DNA of 64,000 nucleotides, taken from contig JBLNDT010000027.1 in the NCBI GenBank assembly GCA_050261915.1, positions 1 to 64,000 on the forward strand. Direction: 5' to 3'. Shown piece by piece: positions 25,974-33,117 of the stretch. This stretch comes from UBA699 sp050261915. Its GTDB lineage: Bacteria; Bacillota; Clostridia; Clostridiales; Clostridiaceae. How positions within the stretch are numbered: the first letter of the stretch is position 1; every line of letters begins with the position of its first letter. Made by a program: the position numbers and the translations under genes. A model generated the notes under the pieces. That model did not search any database. It was not told where the DNA came from and worked only from the letters and a program-made list of their open reading frames with translations.

Positions 25974-26786
25974 ATGGAGAATTCAAAGATCAATGTAATT
26001 ATTGCTGATGACAACAAGGAATTCTGTAATATTTTGAGTGATTATTTATTAAATCAAAGTGATATCATGATTACAGGAATTGCAAAGGATGGCTTAGAGG
26101 CTTTAAAACTGATAAAGGATAAGAAGCCAGACTTGGTAGTACTTGATATTATAATGCCGCATTTGGATGGATTAGGAGTATTAGAACAGATGGCTGCAAT
26201 GGATATTAATCCTATGCCTAAGGTGATAGTTTTATCAGCAGTTGGCCAGGATAAAATAACCCAAAGGGCTATAAGCCTTGGTGCAGACTATTATGTGGTT
26301 AAACCTTTTGACATGGAGGTATTCACAAAGAGAATAAGGCAAATGTTCAACAATACAATAAGTGAAGAAGAAAGTGGCGTAAGTACATCCTTTACTGGAA
26401 GCAAAGGCTTAACTTCTTCAAAACATGAAATTAAAGATCTTGAAAGTGAAATTACAAATATAATCCATGAAATCGGCATACCAGCCCATATTAAAGGATA
26501 TATGTATTTGAGAGAAGCCATAACAATGGTGGTTAACAACATGGAGTTACTATCTGCGGTGACAAAGGAATTGTACCCTGCTATAGCAAAGCAATTTAAT
26601 ACAACCGCAAGCCGTGTTGAAAGAGCTATAAGGCATGCTATTGAAGTTGCCTGGTCACGTGGTGAAGTTGAAACAATCAATAAAATATTTGGCTACACTG
26701 TTCACAATGACAAGGGCAAACCAACAAACTCAGAGTTCATAGCTATGGTAGCGGATAAATTAAGACTTCAGAATAAAGTGTCATAG
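25974..26786 (+). CDS. spo0A: Sporulation master regulator Spo0A
   Basis: A 270-residue response regulator that commits cells to sporulation. Receiver domain: IIADDNKEFC acidic pair, phospho-acceptor Asp in LVVLDIIMPHLDG, and KPFDME lysine. C-terminal DNA-binding domain: TASRVERAIRHAIEVAWSRG, the recognition helix region that is nearly invariant. The start at 25974 follows AAAGGAAG by six bases. A likely sigma-H/0A promoter precedes it. In Clostridia no Spo0F/Spo0B relay is normally present, so kinases and phosphatases act on it directly; candidates for both lie 6-14 kb downstream. Confidence 0.97.
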   Translation: MENSKINVIIADDNKEFCNILSDYLLNQSDIMITGIAKDGLEALKLIKDKKPDLVVLDIIMPHLDGLGVLEQMAAMDINPMPKVIVLSAVGQDKITQRAISLGADYYVVKPFDMEVFTKRIRQMFNNTISEEESGVSTSFTGSKGLTSSKHEIKDLESEITNIIHEIGIPAHIKGYMYLREAITMVVNNMELLSAVTKELYPAIAKQFNTTASRVERAIRHAIEVAWSRGEVETINKIFGYTVHNDKGKPTNSEFIAMVADKLRLQNKVS

Positions 26787-26821
26787 TTAGTGTAAATTGA
26801 GTTATATCAATGGAGTATATA

Positions 26822-26863
26822 AAATCCCACACCTATAAAGACTACAAAAAGGTGTGTGGATTT
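26822..26863 (+). terminator. Hairpin downstream of spo0A
   Basis: AAATCC-CACACC pairs with GGTGTG-GGATTT, 12 pairs with one bulge. No T-run follows, so it is a weak terminator or an mRNA 3'-end stabiliser. Confidence 0.5.
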
Positions 26864-26897
26864 CAAAAACAGAGCGATAAATGTTAAAAAACTAAAG

Positions 26898-26954
26898 CAA
26901 TAGACTTTTCTATTTATTGGTGTAATAAATCAATGAATAGGGAGGTCTATTTTT
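26898..26954 (+). promoter_or_regulatory. Recombinase leader hairpin burying the ribosome site
   Basis: AATAGAC pairs with GTCTATT, and inside it CTATTTATTG pairs with CAATGAATAG. The ribosome site GGGAGG lies in the 3' arm, and five T stand between hairpin and ATG. It could block translation or act as a transcription terminator until opened. The recombinase fragment at 30750 has the same architecture. Confidence 0.55.
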
Positions 26955-27943
26955 ATGAAAAAAATTGATATGCAGATTGATGAATTTATGTATTTTTGTC
27001 AATCAAAAAACTTATCAAGAAAAACCATGTCTAGCTATGAACAAACTTTAAGATTGTTTTCAAGGTATTTGGAAGATGTATTAAAAATCACTGATGCAAC
27101 AAAGGTAACAGAAAAGATAATACGAGATTATATTTTATCATTGCAAGAAAGAGAAAAATATACTGTTGTAAGTGATATTCTAACTAAACATACGAACTGT
27201 CCAGACAATAGGAAATATTTGGGTAAAAAAGTATCACTTGCTACAGTAAATAATTATACTAGGAATATTAAGGTATTCTATTCTTTTATATCAGACCAAG
27301 GATTAATAAAGAATAATCCTGTGAAAAAGGTAAAATGTATTAAGGTTGATAGAACACCGAAGGATTTTATAAATGATATTGAACTTACAAATTTATTAAA
27401 AAATATGGATAATTCTAAATTCCACGAATATAGGGATACCGTTATTATACAAACTATTCTCGATACAGGCATGAGAGTAGGGGAGACTTTAGAATTAACT
27501 GTTGAAGATTTAGATATTATTAATAGGTCAATTATGCTTAGACCTGAAATTACAAAATCAAAAAAAATAGGTGTGTTTATTTTTCTCAGGACTTACAAAA
27601 GGAATTAAGAAGATGGCTACAATATAAAGATAGATATGTTGAAACAGATTTATTATTTCCTAATACAAAGGCTGGCAAACTAACGATTGGAAGTTTTGAA
27701 ACTAAACTAAGACAATATGGTGAAAGAATAAATATTTCTATTACTCCACATCAACTGAGAAATAATTTTGCAAAGCGATTTCTGATGGCTGGAGGAAGTA
27801 TTTACATACTTTCTAAAGTGCTTGGTCATAGTAGTGTAACTGTCACAGAACAAGCATATTTAGATTTAACTGATGAAGATATAAGAAAAAACTATCAATC
27901 TTTTAGTCCTTTAAGTAACTTGAAAAAAGGGGGTAGAAGATAA
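26955..27943 (+). pseudogene. Tyrosine recombinase/integrase with a frameshift
   Basis: A XerD/phage-integrase type recombinase of about 329 residues when the two frames are joined. N-terminal SAM-like core-binding domain (FMYFCQSKNLSRKTMSSYEQ), then the catalytic domain: Arg in LDTGMRVGETLEL, Lys in TKSKK, HQLRNNFAKRF, LGHSSVTVTEQAYLD with the Tyr nucleophile. The frame breaks in a T5 run at 27580-27584; one extra T would restore GVFIFSQDLQKELRRW. So it is a recent mutation or a homopolymer sequencing error. All catalytic residues are otherwise intact. It marks the left edge of the island after spo0A. Confidence 0.9.
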
Positions 27944-28432
27944 ATGGTGGATTAGTTTTTTAAATTTATGGATGTACAAAGTTTATTAACTTTAACATTA
28001 ACTTTGAAAGTAACGTAAGTAAATTTGAAGTGAACTATGCTATATGAATTTGATTTAAAAATGTTTCCAATTGGGAGCAGCATTTTTATTTTTGTATTAA
28101 TTAACGTCCTTAAATTTGACGAAGTTCGAAATAAAGGTATCCGTAATTTTGTACTACCTTAAATATTCTTAACGTGTCGTTCTCAACGACGCGTTATTAA
28201 ACAGATCTATAAGCACTATATGCGCTCATAGACTGATGTTTATGCTAACGGAATGGTATTACACGTCTAAAATTAATGTAAACTCATTTTGAACATCATC
28301 ATATAGGACTAAGAGAATTATGTAAAAAAATTAATAATAATTACCAAAAACGACAAAAATTTCACAAAAATCATGTTATTGTATATATGGGGAGGTAATA
28401 TTTACTAATACATAATAACGGGAGGGTTTAAC
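27944..28432. other. Intergenic region with a GC-richer palindrome
   Basis: No gene is seen in these 489 bp. A 25-base imperfect palindrome lies at 28171-28195 (AACGTGTCGTT, CTC, AACGACGCGTT), with one G-T pair and unusually high GC for the area. Degenerate 0A-box-like heptamers occur at TTGACGAA (28117 area) and AACGACAAAA (28350 area, reverse strand), each with one mismatch; these may be chance. Bases 28385-28432 form the leader of the secreted-protein gene. Confidence 0.4.
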
Positions 28433-28960
28433 ATGAATAGAAAACTAATATTAAAATTATGTGCACTAAGCATAGCAACTACTGTAGGTACATCGCTTGT
28501 AATGACTTCTTCATCAGAAGTAATGGCAGCATCAACATCTAATAGGACAACGGCAACATACACATCTATATCAAAATCAAAAGGGGAAAATATAAAAATC
28601 ATAAATAATGATACTTTTGAAATAGATGGGGTTAGGTATAGTGTGTCATCGATTAGCCAATCTATAAAAAAGGATAGCATAAAAACTGGTAGTGGATTTG
28701 TAACAAATAGTATAAAAACTGATGCATTAAGAGCAGGTTTAAAATGGTTAGCAGCAAATTCCACGAAAATTTATAATAAATTACCTGCAGGTCTAAAAAA
28801 ATATTTTAAAATACAAATGATCTTGAAGACTGCAGACCAATTTTTATCAATTTCTGATTCATTTGAGGATTTACTTCATCATATATTTAGAGAATTAGGT
28901 GTACCTGAAACTGCAAATTGGGCAATAACAAATATAATAATGCTTGCATCACCATTCTAA
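28433..28960 (+). CDS. Secreted protein of unknown function, bacteriocin-like layout
   Basis: A 175-residue protein with a clear signal peptide (basic start MNRKLILK, hydrophobic core, probable cleavage near VMAAS at residues 31-36). A serine/threonine/lysine-rich middle follows, with NDTFEIDGVRYSVSSI, then a C-terminal amphipathic to hydrophobic region (WLAANSTKIYNKLPAGLKKY, ending TNIIMLASPF). There are no cysteines in the mature part. I do not recognise the family. The layout, and a convergent intramembrane protease gene, resemble secreted peptide-toxin or signal precursors, but that is inference. ATG follows GGGAGG by eight bases. Confidence 0.6.
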   Translation: MNRKLILKLCALSIATTVGTSLVMTSSSEVMAASTSNRTTATYTSISKSKGENIKIINNDTFEIDGVRYSVSSISQSIKKDSIKTGSGFVTNSIKTDALRAGLKWLAANSTKIYNKLPAGLKKYFKIQMILKTADQFLSISDSFEDLLHHIFRELGVPETANWAITNIIMLASPF

Positions 28961-28970
28961 TATAAAAAAT

Positions 28971-29016
28971 AAGACGTATGACATTTTATTAAAAAGCATG
29001 TCATACGTCTTTTTTA
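28971..29016. terminator. Strong bidirectional terminator
   Basis: A 13-bp stem (AAGACGTATGACA with TGTCATACGTCTT) lies between convergent genes, with T-runs on the plus side and A-rich sequence on the other. It ends both the secreted-protein gene and the M50 protease gene. Confidence 0.93.
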
Positions 29017-29026
29017 TAATGCTTGG

Positions 29027-29770
29027 TTATTTAAATCTAGCAATACTTTTAATTAATTGCTCATAATTAAATACGTTATTTAAGTATAGTGAACTAGTTG
29101 CTAAAGAAATCACTAATATGCAATATAAAATTGTAAACCCAACTCTACTATTTTTATCTAATTTATAGTAAGAGTCAGTTTTGTACTTAATTGTAAAATC
29201 ATATGTTTTAAATAAGCCTGCTATAATGATGATAATTAATAAGATCCTAGTTTTTAATCGCTCTGTATTTATAAATAAGTAAATCAGAAATGGAAAGCCA
29301 AGATAACAAAATATTGGCGATATTGCTTCAACAATCTGACCACCATCAAGAGGGGATACTGGTATTAGATTTAGTAAATTCAATAATATTGAAGTGAAGC
29401 TTAATGCTAAAAAAGTATGATTTCCAGTAATAAAATATATTATAAAGTATGTAAGTCCAAGAATACCTCCTAATAAAGGTCCGCCAATAGCAATCACTGC
29501 ATTTTCTTTACAACTTTTTGTATTTTCATGAATTATGTATGCTCCAAAAGGCGTAAAACCACCCCAAGTAACATTTAATTTTAAAAATTTTGCTGTGAAA
29601 TAGTGACCTGCTTCATGGATAATAATAATAAACAAATATCCAAATGCATAACTGAAATTTATAGCGAAACCTAAAAGTAAAATTGTTAGAGGAACAATTA
29701 TTATATTGAATAATATTTTCCAGATTTTTGGTTTAGGTACTTCTGTTTTATCATTTTCATTTTCTATAAT
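29027..29770 (-). CDS. M50 (site-2 protease family) membrane metallopeptidase
   Basis: About 247 residues, polytopic. The zinc site is complete: HEAGHYFTAKF in one span and PVSPLDGGQIVEA in another. WGGFTPFGAY lies between. Such proteases cut substrates within membranes, including anti-sigma factors and some peptide-pheromone or toxin precursors. The start is unusual: GGAGGTGAT (29783-29775) is correctly placed for ATT at 29770. The TTG at 29785 precedes the ribosome site and the GTG at 29779 lies within it, and there is no further Met nearby. Convergent with the secreted protein at 28433. Substrate unknown. Confidence 0.85.
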   Translation of the reverse strand: MIENENDKTEVPKPKIWKILFNIIIVPLTILLLGFAINFSYAFGYLFIIIIHEAGHYFTAKFLKLNVTWGGFTPFGAYIIHENTKSCKENAVIAIGGPLLGGILGLTYFIIYFITGNHTFLALSFTSILLNLLNLIPVSPLDGGQIVEAISPIFCYLGFPFLIYLFINTERLKTRILLIIIIIAGLFKTYDFTIKYKTDSYYKLDKNSRVGFTILYCILVISLATSSLYLNNVFNYEQLIKSIARFK

Positions 29771-29935
29771 GTGGATCACCTCCAAGATGAATTACAATAA
29801 TTATATTATATTATATATTATAACATAAAAACTATAATTTGCTAATTGTATAAAGTTGAATAAGTTGTTTGCTATAAGAAAAATAAATCACAGTATTCAC
29901 TTGCGTTATAATGCATTGATGATATGTAATATAAT

Positions 29936-29961
29936 AAAAAAGATGCGTCTTATTACGCATC
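29936..29961 (-). terminator. Terminator of the small zinc-ribbon gene
   Basis: GATGCG pairs with CGCATC over an eight-base loop, followed on the minus strand by six T. It overlaps the 3' end of the gene at 29953. Confidence 0.75.
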
Positions 29962-30117
29962 ATAACCAATACTTAATACTTTATTGCAATGAGGACAAAT
30001 ATAAATAACTGTGGAAGTAAAAAAACCCTTATTTATTCGTTCTATTGTGTCCAATTCCTTCTCACAATACGGACATAAAGGTATTTTATATACATCGACA
30101 ATACTAATTTTTGCCAT
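29953..30117 (-). CDS. Small zinc-ribbon protein
   Basis: A 54-residue protein, MAKISIVDVYKIPLCPYCEK at the start, with CPYC and CPHC pairs 29 residues apart, so a single zinc ribbon. AGGTGGTG precedes the ATG by six bases, making translation credible. No partner or function can be named. A second unrelated zinc-ribbon mini-protein lies at 36206. Confidence 0.7.
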   Translation of the reverse strand: MAKISIVDVYKIPLCPYCEKELDTIERINKGFFTSTVIYICPHCNKVLSIGYDA

Positions 30118-30247
30118 ATTTTCACCACCTTTTTTGCTATATTACATATTAATTACAATTATACATCTATTTGATTATACATAATATAAATACCAATTAC
30201 AAATAGTTCGCATATATAAGCGTCATAAGATATTTTGAATCATTTAA

Positions 30248-30349
30248 ACATCACTACAGCCGTCTACAAGCCCCAGAATCGATTTTTATTATAAAGACAA
30301 GCAAGTATATGGCTTAAAATTGGTTAAAAGAAATGGTTTATTAAATTAA
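30248..30349 (+). pseudogene. Unidentified 3' coding remnant
   Basis: The open frame reads RIDFYYKDKQVYGLKLVK and stops at 30347-30349. It begins after an in-frame stop at 30245-30247 and lacks any start. It is one of several truncated pieces in this stretch. The family is not recognised. Confidence 0.3.
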
Positions 30350-30631
30350 TTATTGTAATTTAAAGCCATCATAATAAAGCATTAGTTTATTACCTTGAAT
30401 ATAATAACACATCTGAAAATCAGTATTAATCTCAGTTATGATATATCCATTAATAGTATATTTAAATTTAAAATCTAAATCTTTATGATAGTTTTCAATA
30501 TTATTTTTGATTTCTGTATAGTTACATTCTATATTTTTTTCAATAATTCTCATATCATTAAAAATAGAATCAGCATGTTCAGTATGCATAATATTTGTAC
30601 CAGCACTTGTTAATCCTCCACCAGTAGGTAA
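30350..30631 (-). pseudogene. Unidentified protein, N-terminally truncated
   Basis: The frame reads LPTGGGLTSAGTNIMHTEHA and continues about 75 more residues to 30350. An ATG at 30589 exists but has no ribosome site, and the frame is open further upstream to a stop at 30634, so the start appears lost. Composition is normal for a lysine/asparagine-rich clostridial protein. It may be the C-terminus of a larger secreted or toxin-like protein, but no motif supports this. Confidence 0.35.
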
Positions 30632-30713
30632 TTATGAAAATAGTTAACAATCGTTTAAAAAAACCAATAAACTATTTTTCATGCCAACCTATTTAGAATA
30701 TCAATATTAAAAG

Positions 30714-30749
30714 AACCTTCATATTAGTTGGTTAATATGGAGGTTTTTT
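30714..30749 (+). promoter_or_regulatory. Second recombinase leader hairpin burying the ribosome site
   Basis: A 13-bp stem, AACCTTCATATTA with TAATATGGAGGTT (one G-T pair), is followed by a T-run that runs into the ATG at 30750. GGAGG lies in the 3' arm. This is the same arrangement as at 26898-26954, with a different sequence. Confidence 0.55.
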
Positions 30750-30857
30750 ATGTTAAAAAAATCAGTATTAAATTTTGATGATACATTAGACGATTTTATG
30801 TTTCATTGTCAGGAAAAGCATTTAAGGTTCAAAACAATGATATCTTCAAGAATTTAA
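30750..30857 (+). pseudogene. N-terminal fragment of a second tyrosine recombinase
   Basis: A 35-residue frame contains LDDFMFHCQEKHLRFKTM, which aligns with IDEFMYFCQSKNLSRKTM near the start of the recombinase at 26955. It then stops, and the catalytic domain is gone. It is the 5' end of a related integrase lost by deletion, so at least two elements have inserted in this area. Confidence 0.7.
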
Positions 30858-30906
30858 TAATCGGGGTTGCCGAAATCAGCCAACCCGACAAAGACTATCC
30901 ACATAA

Positions 30907-31122
30907 GAGACAAACAAATTGGCTAGACGAGTAGGTGTAGGGCATGATACATATGGCAAAGGTAAGAAAATCCTAGACTTAGAAAATGAAAATAAAGAAT
31001 CACTGACTCTTGAACAACAAGATATAATTAATAAAGCTAAAAATTGTGACATGAAAGTTAATACTGCTTACAATGATTTATTTGGCAGTAAAGAGAAGAG
31101 AACTTTTCCACTAAATTCGTAA
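30907..31122 (+). pseudogene. ParB/RepB-like DNA-binding domain remnant
   Basis: The frame reads KLARRVGVGHDTYGKGKKIL and later INKAKNCDMKVNTAYNDLF. This has the pattern of the helix-turn-helix part of ParB-like partition or phage regulators, where a VGVxxxT element is followed by a short helix and an INKAY-type motif. An in-frame stop at 30904-30906 cuts off the N-terminal nuclease-like domain. It is probably plasmid, phage or ICE debris. Family call is moderate. Confidence 0.45.
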
Positions 31123-31250
31123 AAGATACTTGAGGAATATTTTCATGTATGGGTTAATATGTTAAAATATTAAGTATATGTATAAATAGAATGAATTATG
31201 TAAACTTATTTTACAATTGACATTTGTATTTTATGTAAGGGGGAATTTAA

Positions 31251-31601
31251 GTGGATGAAGTGAGTGCATGGATAAAGGCCTTGATTGCTTGTGCCATATT
31301 ATGGATGATTGCTGGAGCCTATACGTCAAGTAATCATGATTTGGCACAAGAAGATGCTTTAAAAGTCTGTCAAGAAGAAATTAAACAGGTTGAACAAGAT
31401 GGATTTATCACAGCGAATGAAGAGGAAAACATCAAATCAAAACTAAGTTTAAGTGGTTATACAATAATAGAGGTTATAGGCACAAGAGAAATGGTTAATA
31501 CAGGCGACCCTGTATTTTTAGAGATATGTATAAAGGATACACTTCAGAGAGGAGCAATTTATAAGTTAGCAGATGTTCGTGTAGATGGTGTAGCAAAATA
31601 A
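31251..31601 (+). CDS. Membrane-anchored hypothetical protein
   Basis: A 116-residue protein with a membrane helix at residues 8-25 (ALIACAILWMIAGAY) and an acidic extracytoplasmic domain (SNHDLAQEDALKVCQEEIKQ). A single cysteine is present. GTG start with AAGGGGG seven bases upstream. The topology recalls small pilin-like proteins of conjugative elements, but no specific motif confirms it. It has its own terminator. Confidence 0.6.
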   Translation: MDEVSAWIKALIACAILWMIAGAYTSSNHDLAQEDALKVCQEEIKQVEQDGFITANEEENIKSKLSLSGYTIIEVIGTREMVNTGDPVFLEICIKDTLQRGAIYKLADVRVDGVAK

Positions 31602-31677
31602 TTTTATAGGACGGTGCTTAATATCTTATATATAAAAAAGACGAGTATTCAAATATAAAATAATAAATTATAAAAGT

Positions 31678-31708
31678 AGCTTGTGATATGTTTTCATGAG
31701 CTTTTTTT
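31678..31708 (+). terminator. Rho-independent terminator
   Basis: A nine-pair stem (AGCTTGTGA with TCATGAGCT, two G-T pairs) and seven-base loop are followed by seven T. The rest of 31602-31912 is AT-rich with no gene. Confidence 0.8.
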
Positions 31709-31912
31709 ATAAAGGTTGTTTTACCTCTTTAAAAGTAAGTACGAGGTTGATACTTGTAAATGGATGCTTTATAAAATTTAAATAATAATTAATATTATTT
31801 ATAGATGTTATTTGATTTTACTATAAATAAAATGGTTACATATATTGTAATTAATACAATATTGTTATATAATGGAAAATGTTGTGATTTTTATGTAGGA
31901 GGAAATACGATA

Positions 31913-32059
31913 GTGGAACAAATTGAAAAACTTAAGGACAAGCTATATAACTTAATTTTAAAAGAAGATTCATTATATAGAGGGGAAATACTAAAGGTTA
32001 GCCAAGAATTAGATAAACAGATTGTTGGATATTATTTAGGTAAAAAGAAATGTAGTTAA
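31913..32059 (+). CDS. Spo0E-like aspartyl-phosphate phosphatase
   Basis: A 48-residue two-helix protein beginning MEQIEKLKDKLYNLI and carrying the family signature VSQELDKQIVGYY. Spo0E-type proteins remove phosphate from Spo0A and delay sporulation. GTG at 31913 lies nine bases after AGGAGG; an ATA immediately before it would be closer. The short length is usual for this family. A hairpin with T-tail at 32071-32097 follows. A second copy is at 32651. Confidence 0.85.
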   Translation: MEQIEKLKDKLYNLILKEDSLYRGEILKVSQELDKQIVGYYLGKKKCS

Positions 32060-32650
32060 TTTTATTGATTAGAGTGCTTATTAGGTACTCTTTTTAATTA
32101 TGTCTAAATTTTACAATATATTAAACAATAATGTAAATAATATGATATTTTACATTATTAGAAATATAATGGAAGTATCACAATTTAGTTAATAATATTA
32201 GTTACAATATACTTCGTTAGGAGAGAATATAATGGAAGTGATTTTATTTGAAATACTGATATTCTATGTCAGAAAAAGAGTTGTATAAGAGGTGGAAGTG
32301 ATAAATCTTCTGATGAAATTAGGAGTGAGATATTAAGATTGATTAAGATAATGAAACAGAACATTTAAAATCTAGATATTATATTGATTGTACTACTTTC
32401 AACAATGTAATAAATTATATAAATATAAAACAAATAATGGAAGAATTAAATTAAAATAATTTGCTCCTATGAATTAATCTTCATAGGGTATTTTTTTCTT
32501 TTTGTAGATTTTTATAAAAGCAAAAAAAGAATATGTAAATTATTGTCGCTTTATTTAACTAATAAATTAATGCAAAAGAGTATTACATATGTTATAATAT
32601 ATGTATATATGTAGATATAATGTGATTAAATGTAAATTATGGAGAAAAAT
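32060..32650. other. Spacer with terminators and doubtful mini-ORFs
   Basis: The hairpin AGAGTGC/GTACTCT with T-tail (32071-32097) ends the first Spo0E-like gene. At 32232 an 18-codon frame, MEVILFEILIFYVRKRVV, has a good ribosome site (AGGAGAG) and may be translated, but it is too short to identify. Overlapping frames to 32370 look like broken coding sequence (GGSDKSSDEIRSEILRL). A clear terminator lies at 32466-32498 (CCTATGAA with TTCATAGG, then T-run), implying a transcript that ends there. Confidence 0.5.
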
Positions 32651-32791
32651 ATGAATAATGATGACGTTATTCTTGAGCTTCGGGACAAGCTTAATGATTT
32701 AATTTCAAATCATGGACATAAAAATGAAATATTGAAAGCTAGTCAAGAATTAGATAATGAAATTATTAATTATTATTTATCTAAAGATTAA
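32651..32791 (+). CDS. Second Spo0E-like aspartyl-phosphate phosphatase
   Basis: A 46-residue protein with ILELRDKLNDLISNHG then KASQELDNEIINYYLSKD, the Spo0E signature SQELDxxIxxYY. It is clearly paralogous to the gene at 31913. ATG follows GGAG by six bases. It lies 96 bp before the AgrD-like gene, so the two may share a transcript. Expected target is Spo0A~P or another response regulator. Confidence 0.85.
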   Translation: MNNDDVILELRDKLNDLISNHGHKNEILKASQELDNEIINYYLSKD

Positions 32792-32887
32792 AGCATAAAA
32801 TAAAATTTAAATAATTTCGTTTAAATTGAAGGAATTGGCAATTTTGTATAGAATTATATAAATAATATAAAATATGGAGGGATAAAA

Positions 32888-33019
32888 ATGAATATAGTGT
32901 TAAAAAGAACAATGACCTTGTTAGGTTGCTTTGGATTATTACTAGGCTCTCTAATGGTACAACAAAATTCATCGTTTTTCTTTTATGAACCTAAATGTCC
33001 AGATGAATTTTTAAAGTAA
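32888..33019 (+). CDS. agrD: AgrD-like cyclic-lactone autoinducer peptide precursor
   Basis: A 43-residue precursor with a hydrophobic, amphipathic N-terminus (VLKRTMTLLGCFGLLLGSL), a short core NSSFFFYEP, and the C-terminal tail PKCPDEFLK that matches the AgrD pattern (E/Y)PKxPxEL. In AgrD the tail is removed by AgrB and the core is cyclised through Cys, or sometimes Ser. Here the residue in the usual ring position appears to be Ser, while Cys sits in the tail, so a lactone ring is predicted. GGAGGGA is six bases upstream. No AgrB is in the window. An AgrC-like kinase follows. Confidence 0.75.
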   Translation: MNIVLKRTMTLLGCFGLLLGSLMVQQNSSFFFYEPKCPDEFLK

Positions 33020-33117
33020 TGGCATAATTCTATAAATAACCAGGATGTGTCATCAATGATATATTCTGGTTATTTATTTGCAAAGTGAAAATAATCAAAT
33101 GAATGTGGGGATATAAA

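Noticed and set aside
27575..27600. Programmed frameshift in the integrase
   Set aside because: No heptameric slippery sequence or clear downstream stimulator is visible; indel in a T-run is simpler.
28433..28960. Secreted protein as an SdpC-type toxin, lantibiotic or circular bacteriocin
   Set aside because: No SdpC-like core, no cysteines, no modification enzymes or immunity gene beside it. Kept as unknown.
32232..32370. A third regulatory mini-protein between the Spo0E-like genes
   Set aside because: Only an 18-codon frame has a ribosome site; longer frames need frameshifts, and no family motif is visible.
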